Positions 57,856 through 64,000 of a stretch of 64,000 bases of DNA are shown piece by piece (positions within the stretch are counted from its first letter, which is position 1; the number at the start of each line of letters is the position of its first letter). A model generated the notes under the pieces. It worked only from the letters and a program-made list of their open reading frames with translations, ran no database searches and was not told the origin of the DNA. A program made the position numbers and the translations under genes. Origin of the DNA: Pelomonas saccharophila_A (GTDB lineage Bacteria > Pseudomonadota > Gammaproteobacteria > Burkholderiales > Burkholderiaceae_C); the NCBI RefSeq assembly GCF_031458095.1, contig NZ_JAVDXU010000003.1, forward strand, positions 186,001-250,000. The letters run 5' to 3'.

Positions 57856-59748
57856 CTATTTCTGGAGCAGGGTTTTTACCTGCGTGAGCGCGGTTGGGTC
57901 ATCGAGGGTGGTGAGATCCCCTGGATCCCGCCCTTCCGCCACCGCCTGCAAGGCACGGCGCAGCAGCTTGCCCGAGCGGGTCTTGGGCAACAGCGTCACG
58001 AAGTGCACGCGCGCCGGCCGCGCCACCGCGCCCAACTGGCTGTCGACATGCTTCATGACCTCGCCTTCCAGGGCCAGCGAGGCCTGGCCCGGGTCGCGCA
58101 GCACGGCAAAGGCGATGGCGACCTGGCCCTTGAGGGCATCCGCCACGCCGACGACGGCCACCTCGGCGACGGCCTTGTGCCCCGAGATGCATTCCTCGAT
58201 CTCGCGCGTGCCCAGGCGGTGGCCGGCCACGTTGATGACGTCGTCGGTGCGGCCGAGGATGAAGGTGTAGCCGTCGGCGTCGCGCATGGCCCAGTCGAAA
58301 GTCGAATAGACCTGCCGCCCGGGCACGCTGCCCCAATAGGTGTTGATGAAGCGCGCGTCGTCGCCCCAGACCGTCTGCAAGGCGCCCGGCGGCAGCGGAT
58401 GCTCGATGACGAGCACGCCCTTCTGGTCTGGCCCGTCCAGCGTCGCGCCAGTGGCCTCGTCCAGCAGCTTCACGTCATAGCCATACATGGGCACGCCAGG
58501 CGAGCCCAGGCGCGTCGCGACGGCTTCGACGCCGGGGATGTGATGGGCCACCGTCAGCAGCGGCCAGCCGGTCTCGGTCTGCCAGTAGTTGTCGATGATG
58601 GGCACGCCGAGGCCCTCGGCGATCCAACTCGCCGTAGGTTCGTCCAGCGGCTCGCCGGCAAGGAAGAGCGCCCGCAGGGACGACAGGTCGTGGCGCTTCA
58701 GCAAGGCTGCGTCGTGCTTCTTCAGCACCCGCACGGCCGTCGGCGCGCTGAACATCACCGTCACCTGGTATTTCTCCACCAGGCTCCACAGCACGGCGGC
58801 GTCCGGGTTGACCGGCGTGCCTTCGTACATCAGCGTCGCCATGCCGGCAATCAGCGGCCCGTAGACGATGTAGCTGTGGCCGACGACCCAGCCGATGTCG
58901 CTGGTGGAGAAATAGGTCTCGCCGGCCTTGCCGCCAAAGATCCAGTCCATGCTGGTCGCCAGCGCCACCGCATAGCCGCCCACATCGCGCTGCACGCCCT
59001 TGGGCCGGCCCGTCGTGCCGCTGGTGTAGAGGGTGTAGCTCGGCGTGTTGGACTCCAGCCAGGCGCAGGGCACACGTGCGCCGTCGTGCCGACGGCGCAG
59101 TTCGGCGTAATCCAGGTCGCGGCCGGCCACGCGCTCGAAGGGCACGAGGCCGCGGTCCACCATCAGCACGGCGGCCGGCTTGTGCGAGGACAGCGTGATG
59201 GCCTCGTCCAGCAGCGGCTTGTAGGGAATGCGCTTGCCGGCGCGGCTGCCGGCATCGGCGCTGACGATGAGCTTGGGCGTCGCGTCCTCGATGCGGCTGG
59301 CCAGGCTCACCGAGGCGAAACCACCGAAGACGACGGAGTGGATGGCACCGATGCGCGCGCAGGCCAGCATCGCAAACGCCGCCTCCGGAATCATGGGCAT
59401 ATAGATCAGCACGCGGTCGCCCTGACCCACGCCTTGGGCCACCAGCATCGCGGCCATCGCCTCGACCTCGGCCTGCAGCGCGGCAAAGCTGTAGACCTTT
59501 TCCTGCCCGACTTCCGTCGACACCCAGATCAGCGCGCGGTCGCCGGGCCGCGTGGCCGCATGACGGTCCACCGCGTTGTGGCAGAGATTGGTCGTGCCGC
59601 CGACAAACCAGCGCGCGAACGGCGGCTGGCTGGCATCGCAGATCTGCTGAGGCGGCGTCTGCCAGTCAATGCGCTTGGCCTGCTCGGCCCAGAAGGCGTC
59701 GCGCTCGGTCAGCGAGCGCCTGTGGAATTCGGCGTAGGACTTGGTCAT
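57856..59748 (-). CDS. prpE: Propionate-CoA ligase (acetyl-CoA-synthetase family)
   Basis: This 630-residue ligase activates short-chain acids to CoA thioesters via an acyl-AMP. It has the AMP-binding motif YTLYTSGTTGRPKGVQRD, YWQTETGWP, GRTDDVINVAGHRLGTREIE and the catalytic Lys in TRSGKLLRR. The N-terminal YAEFHRRSLTERDAFW and FARWFVGGTTNLCHNAVDRH match propionate ligase PrpE (628 residues in E. coli) better than Acs. No prpBCD genes are present in the window. The ATG at 59748 matches the family start. Confidence 0.9.
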   Translation of the reverse strand: MTKSYAEFHRRSLTERDAFWAEQAKRIDWQTPPQQICDASQPPFARWFVGGTTNLCHNAVDRHAATRPGDRALIWVSTEVGQEKVYSFAALQAEVEAMAAMLVAQGVGQGDRVLIYMPMIPEAAFAMLACARIGAIHSVVFGGFASVSLASRIEDATPKLIVSADAGSRAGKRIPYKPLLDEAITLSSHKPAAVLMVDRGLVPFERVAGRDLDYAELRRRHDGARVPCAWLESNTPSYTLYTSGTTGRPKGVQRDVGGYAVALATSMDWIFGGKAGETYFSTSDIGWVVGHSYIVYGPLIAGMATLMYEGTPVNPDAAVLWSLVEKYQVTVMFSAPTAVRVLKKHDAALLKRHDLSSLRALFLAGEPLDEPTASWIAEGLGVPIIDNYWQTETGWPLLTVAHHIPGVEAVATRLGSPGVPMYGYDVKLLDEATGATLDGPDQKGVLVIEHPLPPGALQTVWGDDARFINTYWGSVPGRQVYSTFDWAMRDADGYTFILGRTDDVINVAGHRLGTREIEECISGHKAVAEVAVVGVADALKGQVAIAFAVLRDPGQASLALEGEVMKHVDSQLGAVARPARVHFVTLLPKTRSGKLLRRALQAVAEGRDPGDLTTLDDPTALTQVKTLLQK

Positions 59749-59985
59749 GCGGCGAGTGTGAATCCCGGGCACTGACGGCAGTCTGACCTTTCGCAACAAC
59801 TTGGCGTGATGAATTTCAGGGTTTTTACTGGGTTCGCCGTCAGCCAAGCCGGGGTTTGCCCTGAAAATCGCGCGCTTTACGTCCGCTTCGATTGACGGTG
59901 CCAGGGTGCCCCCCTAACCTCCGCGCCGCTGTCCCGTCTCCGCTATCGCGACCGCTTGCGGTCCGCCCCGGTTTCTCTCTCGCGA
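59749..59985. other. 237-bp divergent promoter region prpE/NlpC
   Basis: No gene is apparent. Arms TTTCAGGG (59814-59821) and CCCTGAAA (59859-59866) form a widely spaced inverted repeat, with CTTGGC/GCCAAG arms overlapping them. Either could be a regulatory site or a leader structure; no clear promoter was identified. Confidence 0.3.
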
Positions 59986-60714
59986 ATGCCCCTGGTTCTC
60001 TCCACCGCTCTGCTGAATCGCATTGCTGCCGCTGGCCTGCTGGTCATCGGTTGCGCTGCCGCGCAGGCGCAAGGCGTGGCCCAGGCCGCGACGGTGACGC
60101 CGCCGCCGGGCACGATGACAGGCGCCTACGGCCAAAGCCTGCAGCAGCAACAAGCCGCAGCGGACAAGGCCACCCCACAAACCACGGCGGCAGCCAAGCC
60201 CGCGGCGGCGCAGGATGCCGTCAGCCGCTTCCTCAGCGAGCGTGGCCTGCTTGCCAGCGCCGAATCCGGCGGGTCATCTCGCCTGCTGGCCAGCGTGCGC
60301 GACACGGCCTCCGACCTCGTGCTGTCGGCCATGAACTTCCTGGGCGTGCGCTACACGCGCGGCGGCAATTCGATCGAGAACGGCTTCGACTGCAGCGGCT
60401 TCACCCGCCACATCTTCGAGATGAGCGTGGGCCTGGTCCTGCCCCGCCGCGCCGACGAGCAGGCCAAGGACAATAGCCTGCTGCCTATCGGCCAGAGCGA
60501 ACTCAAGCCCGGCGACCTGGTGTTCTTCAACACCATGAAGCGCACCTTCAGCCATGTCGGCATCTATGTCGGCGAAGGCAAATTCATCCATGCCCCCCGC
60601 ACCGGCAGCGCCGTGCGCGTGGAGGACATGCGCGACTCCTACTGGGCCAAGCGCTTCACCGGCGCGCGCCGCGCGGACCTGAAGGCCGCCGCCGAAGCCC
60701 CGGCCGCGCGTTAA
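59986..60714 (+). CDS. NlpC/P60 (C40) cell-wall peptidase
   Basis: This 242-residue exported hydrolase has a signal peptide (about 1-29, ending AAAQAQ) and a Gln/Ala-rich linker. A C-terminal NlpC/P60 domain carries the catalytic triad Cys136 (FDCSGF), His190 (FSHVGIY) and His202 (FIHAP). Such enzymes cut the gamma-D-Glu-diaminopimelate or related peptide bonds of peptidoglycan. The ATG at 59986 is preferred over an upstream TTG because it starts the hydrophobic signal. Likely role is cell-wall remodelling. Confidence 0.9.
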   Translation: MPLVLSTALLNRIAAAGLLVIGCAAAQAQGVAQAATVTPPPGTMTGAYGQSLQQQQAAADKATPQTTAAAKPAAAQDAVSRFLSERGLLASAESGGSSRLLASVRDTASDLVLSAMNFLGVRYTRGGNSIENGFDCSGFTRHIFEMSVGLVLPRRADEQAKDNSLLPIGQSELKPGDLVFFNTMKRTFSHVGIYVGEGKFIHAPRTGSAVRVEDMRDSYWAKRFTGARRADLKAAAEAPAAR

Positions 60715-60715
60715 T

Positions 60716-61045
60716 TCACGCGGCGCCCTGCCCGCCGTTCTCGCGCCAGGACTGCGCGAGCAGCTCCCTGACCCAGGCCGGCTTGGCCTTGGCCAGCGGC
60801 AGCTTCACGCCGCAGCGTTTGGCGCCCCAGAACAGCGGCTCGACGACACCGGCCTCGCGCGCAATCCAGGCATCCCGCGCCGCCTCGTCCTTGATGAAGA
60901 CGCGCAACTCGGCACCGTCGGGCGTCATCGTCGCGAAGATCCTGCCCTTGGCGCCGGGCAGGCGGAAGGACGTCAGCTCGTGATGCGGCTTCTCGACCGC
61001 GCCGGGCAGGCCCAAGGCGAGTGCTCGGGCCTGCTCTGCGTTCAT
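60716..61045 (-). CDS. MmcQ/YjbR-family protein
   Basis: This 109-residue protein fits the MmcQ/YjbR family (CyaY-like fold): ALALGLPGAVEKPHHELTSFRLP, GRIFATM, and a C-terminal helix pair around VKLPLAKAKPAWVRELLAQSW. Family members are small DNA-binding or unknown-function proteins. Its ATG overlaps the paaZ stop by 4 bases, so it is co-expressed with paaZ, but no functional link is known. Confidence 0.8.
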   Translation of the reverse strand: MNAEQARALALGLPGAVEKPHHELTSFRLPGAKGRIFATMTPDGAELRVFIKDEAARDAWIAREAGVVEPLFWGAKRCGVKLPLAKAKPAWVRELLAQSWRENGGQGAA

Positions 61046-63084
61046 CCGGCGATGCGCTTGGCCACCAGCGTCAGGATCTCGTAGCTCGCGCAGAGCTCGC
61101 CGCGCTGGTTGGTCACAGCCACGTCCCAGCCGATGACGCCCTGGGCGGGCTGGTCGTCGCGCGGCGGGCGGTCGATCTTGCGCTTGGCGGTGAGCCGTGC
61201 CTGGATGGTGTCGCCAATGGCGACCGGCGTGACGAAGCGCAGGTTCTCCAGGCCGTAGTTGGCCAGCACCGGGCCGGGCGCCGGGCTGACGAACAGGCCC
61301 GCCGCAGCCGACAGCACGAAATAGCCATGTGCAATGCGCTGGCCGAAAGGCGACTCTTTCGCAGCCACCTCGTCGAAGTGCATATAAAAATAGTCGCCCG
61401 ACAGGCCGCCGAAGGCGACGATGTCGGCCTCGCCCACCGTGCGGCGGTGCGTCAGCAGGCTCATGCCCACTTCGACGTCCTCGAAGTAGCGGCGGAAGGG
61501 GTGGACCTCGCTCTCGGTGACGGCACCGCCGCGCTGGTACTCGCCGGTGACGGCCGAGATCATCGTCGGCGAGCCCTGCACCGCGCAGCGCTGCAGATAA
61601 TGCTTGACGGCGCGCAGGCCGCCCAGCTCCTCGCCACCGCCGGCGCGGCCGGGGCCGCCATGCTTGAGCTTGGGCAGCGGCGAGCCGTGGCCGGTGTTCT
61701 CCAGCGCGGCTTCGCGGTCCAGCACCAGCATGCGGCCATGCCAGGCGGCAAAGGTCGGCACGGCCTGCGCGGCCAAGGCCGGCGTCTTGGTGCAGACGGT
61801 GCCGACCAGGCTGCCGCGGCCCAGGGTCGCCAGATGCAGGGCCTCGTCGAAATCGCCATAAGGCAGCAGCGTCGTCACCGGGCCGAAGGCTTCGAGGTGG
61901 TGGGCATCGCTGGCGGCCGAGTCGCGCGCCAGCAGCAGCGTCGGTGCGAAGAAGGAACCTTCACTGACGTTGTCGCCCTTGGGTGCAAAACCGTCACGCG
62001 CGCTCAGCAGCAGCTCGCAGTTCTGGGCCAGCTGGGCGACGCGCTCGGTGACGTCGGCCTGCTGGGCCTTGCTGGCCAGGGCGCCCATGCGCACGCCTTC
62101 GATAGCGGGGTCTCCCACCACGGTCTTGGACAGGCGCGCCTTCAGAGCCGAAGCAACCGCATCGACGAGCTTGGCGGGCACGAGGGTGCGGCGGATGGCC
62201 GTGCACTTCTGGCCGGCCTTGGCCGTCATCTCGCGGGCGACCTCCTTGATGAAGAGGTCGAATTCCGGGTCATCCGGCGTCACGTCCGGCGCCAGGATGG
62301 CGCAGTTCAGGCTGTCGGCCTCGGCGTTGAAGGGGATGCTCTTCTTCAGCAGGTTGGGGTGGGCCTTCAGCATCAGCGCGGTGTCGGCGCTGCCGGTGAA
62401 GGTCACGACATCGGACTCGTCCAGGCGCTCGAACAGATCGCCCGTGCCGCCGATGATGAGCTGCAGGGCCCCTAGCGGCACCAGGCCCGAATTAACGATC
62501 AAGCGCACGCAGGCCTCGGCTACATAGCTGGTCGCCGTGGCGGGCTTGACCAGGCAGGGCATGCCGGCCAGGAAGCTGGGCGCGAACTTCTCCAGCATGC
62601 CCCACATCGGGAAGTTGAAGGCGTTGATGTGCAGGGCCACACCACGCTTCGGGACCATCACATGGCTGCCGATGAAGTGGTTGTTGGCGCCCAGGCGCAT
62701 CGGCGGGCCTTCATGCAGCACATTGCTGCTGGGCAGGTCCTTCCCGCCGATGGAGGCATAGGCGAACAAGGTGCCGATGCCGCCCTCGATGTCGATCCAC
62801 GAGTCGCTGCGCGTCGCGCCGGTGTGGGCGCTGATTGCGTACAGCTCTTCCTTGCGCTCCATCAGATAGGCGGCCAGGGCCTTCAGCACGCGGGCGCGGT
62901 CCTGGAAGTGCGAGCGCAGCAGGTTCGGCAAGGCCGTGCCGCGCGCATAGGCCATGGCCTCGGCGAAGTCCAGGCCCTCCTCGTGGGTGTGGGCGACGAC
63001 GCGGCCGTTGATGGCGCTCGCCAGCGGCTTGGCCGCGCGTTCGCCGACCCAGCGGCCGGCGATATAGCTCTGCAGCGTGCTCAC
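61042..63084 (-). CDS. paaZ: Bifunctional phenylacetate-pathway enzyme PaaZ
   Basis: This 680-residue enzyme (E. coli PaaZ is 681) opens the oxepin-CoA ring with its C-terminal enoyl-CoA-hydratase-like MaoC domain. Its N-terminal aldehyde dehydrogenase domain oxidises the released semialdehyde. The dehydrogenase has Glu255 (FNAEADSLN) and catalytic Cys294 (GQKCTAIRR). The hydratase region has SGDYFYMHFDEVAA and FGQRIAHGYF. The GTG at 63084 overlaps the upstream binding-protein stop (GTGA) and matches the family N-terminus. The other paa genes are not in the window. Confidence 0.95.
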   Translation of the reverse strand: MSTLQSYIAGRWVGERAAKPLASAINGRVVAHTHEEGLDFAEAMAYARGTALPNLLRSHFQDRARVLKALAAYLMERKEELYAISAHTGATRSDSWIDIEGGIGTLFAYASIGGKDLPSSNVLHEGPPMRLGANNHFIGSHVMVPKRGVALHINAFNFPMWGMLEKFAPSFLAGMPCLVKPATATSYVAEACVRLIVNSGLVPLGALQLIIGGTGDLFERLDESDVVTFTGSADTALMLKAHPNLLKKSIPFNAEADSLNCAILAPDVTPDDPEFDLFIKEVAREMTAKAGQKCTAIRRTLVPAKLVDAVASALKARLSKTVVGDPAIEGVRMGALASKAQQADVTERVAQLAQNCELLLSARDGFAPKGDNVSEGSFFAPTLLLARDSAASDAHHLEAFGPVTTLLPYGDFDEALHLATLGRGSLVGTVCTKTPALAAQAVPTFAAWHGRMLVLDREAALENTGHGSPLPKLKHGGPGRAGGGEELGGLRAVKHYLQRCAVQGSPTMISAVTGEYQRGGAVTESEVHPFRRYFEDVEVGMSLLTHRRTVGEADIVAFGGLSGDYFYMHFDEVAAKESPFGQRIAHGYFVLSAAAGLFVSPAPGPVLANYGLENLRFVTPVAIGDTIQARLTAKRKIDRPPRDDQPAQGVIGWDVAVTNQRGELCASYEILTLVAKRIAG

Positions 63085-64000
63085 TTGATCAGCACCCATT
63101 GGCCGTCCTTGATCTGGACCATGACGCGGGCGCGCTGGTCCAGGCCCAGGTGGTCACCCGCGGACATGTTGAACACACCATGCGCGCCGGCCACGTTCTT
63201 CACGTTCTCCAGCGCGTCGCGCAAGGCCGCGCGGAAGGCGGGCGTGCCCGGCTGGGCCTTCTTCAGGGCCTCGGGGGCGGCGGCAGCCAGCAGCAGGCCG
63301 GCATCCCAGGCATGGCCGCCAAAGGTGGAGACGCTGCCCTTGCCGTGGGCGCCCTCGTACTTGGCGATGTAGTCCTGGGCGCTCTTCTTCACCGGGTGGT
63401 CGGCCGGCAGTTGGGCGGCCACCAGCACCGGGCCAGCGGGCAGCAGCGTGCCCTCCACGTCCTTGCCGCCGACGCGCAGGAAGTCATTGTTGGCGATGCC
63501 ATGGGTCTGGTAGATCTTGCCGGCATAGCCACGCTCCTTCAGTGCCTTTTGCGGCAGGGCCGCGGGCGTGCCCGAGCCGGCGATGAGGATGGCGTCGGGC
63601 TTGGCGGCGACGAGCTTGAGCACCTGGCCGGTGACGGAGGTGTCCGTGCGGTTGTAGCGCTCGCTGGCAACGATATTGAGCTTCTTGGTCGCGGCGATCT
63701 TGTTGAACTCGCCCCACCAGCCTTCACCATAGGCATCGGCAAAGCCGATGAAGCCGGCCGTCTTGATGCCGTTGTCGACCATATGCGTCACGATGGCCAG
63801 GGCCATCATGATGTCGTTCTGCGGTGTCTTGAAGACCCACTTCTTCTTGGCGTCGACGGGCTCGACGATGCGGGCCGAAGCAGCCATGGAGATCATCGGC
63901 GTGCCGGCTTCGGAGACGGCGTCGATCATGGCCAGGGAGTTGGGCGAAGTCGTGGAGCCGATGACGATGTCGACCTTGTTGTCGGTGATGAGCTTGCGCG
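63081..64000 (-). CDS. ABC transporter substrate-binding protein (branched-chain amino-acid type), truncated by window
   Basis: The frame is open to the window edge, and the N-terminus with the signal peptide lies beyond it. The visible 306 codons match the periplasmic LivJ-like binding-protein fold (Peripla_BP_6): an IVIGSTTSPNSLAM core, AGFIGFADAYGEGWW, and IAGSGTPAALPQKALKERGY. The C-terminal part contains GVFNMSAGDHLGLDQRARVMVQIKDG, typical of this family. It overlaps paaZ by 4 bp (GTGA). This suggests a transporter, perhaps for an aromatic acid such as phenylacetate, feeding the pathway; this is inference. Confidence 0.92.
   Translation of the reverse strand, partial: RKLITDNKVDIVIGSTTSPNSLAMIDAVSEAGTPMISMAASARIVEPVDAKKKWVFKTPQNDIMMALAIVTHMVDNGIKTAGFIGFADAYGEGWWGEFNKIAATKKLNIVASERYNRTDTSVTGQVLKLVAAKPDAILIAGSGTPAALPQKALKERGYAGKIYQTHGIANNDFLRVGGKDVEGTLLPAGPVLVAAQLPADHPVKKSAQDYIAKYEGAHGKGSVSTFGGHAWDAGLLLAAAAPEALKKAQPGTPAFRAALRDALENVKNVAGAHGVFNMSAGDHLGLDQRARVMVQIKDGQWVLIK

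Overview
This window is high-GC chromosomal DNA with tightly packed genes, many 4-bp ATGA/GTGA start-stop overlaps, and gene orders typical of the Burkholderiales. The clearest markers are gmk-rpoZ-spoT with greB close by, hemC-hemD-hemX-hemY, a stand-alone ppc, and an AlgZ/AlgR-type pair divergent from argH. Large TonB-dependent receptors of the Xanthomonas/Caulobacter type, flavin-dependent halogenases, an alginate-lyase-like protein and a PEP-CTERM protein point to a polysaccharide-degrading environmental member of the Sphaerotilaceae/Comamonadaceae, such as the Roseateles/Mitsuaria/Pelomonas group. That placement is inferred from gene content, not from a marker-gene phylogeny. No insertion sequence, prophage, CRISPR array or rRNA gene was seen.

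Layout. 1-2.9 kb: a truncated alginate-lyase-like gene, then a three-gene reverse operon (stand-alone winged-helix protein, HD-GYP protein, unknown protein) behind a promoter region rich in repeats. 3.0-10.1 kb: a NarL/LuxR response regulator divergent from two tandem, very similar beta-propeller sensor histidine kinases. 10.1-14.4 kb: a YciO-like protein and the housekeeping block gmk-rpoZ-spoT. 14.6-21.4 kb: a TonB-dependent receptor overlapping a Sel1-repeat protein, then greB divergent from an alpha-methylacyl-CoA racemase-like gene. 21.5-25.8 kb: a secreted subtilisin-like protease, a PEP-CTERM protein and tRNA-Arg(ACG). 25.9-31.5 kb: an AraC regulator and hemCDXY, with a glutathione S-transferase running the other way.

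31.5-40.6 kb is the most distinctive region. It is a reverse-strand operon of TonB-dependent receptor, flavin-dependent halogenase, SapC-family protein, JmjC-like cupin, and a second halogenase fused to a putative 2-oxoglutarate/Fe(II) oxygenase-like domain. Two LacI-type palindromes lie upstream of the receptor and a strong hairpin separates the receptor from the enzymes. The simplest reading is uptake of a glycan-related or aromatic ligand coupled to a halogenation/hydroxylation module; the substrate is unknown.

40.7-64 kb: a BaeSR-like two-component system whose kinase has a Lys directly after the catalytic His; a divergent di-haem peroxidase-like lipoprotein; ppc; a glycine-zipper envelope protein; an alpha/beta hydrolase; two tandem paralogous exported proteins of unknown function; an AlgZR-like system divergent from argH; a hemerythrin; an exported M3 peptidase; propionyl-CoA synthetase; an NlpC/P60 hydrolase; and a phenylacetate-pathway paaZ flanked by a YjbR-like gene and a truncated branched-chain-amino-acid-type ABC binding protein.
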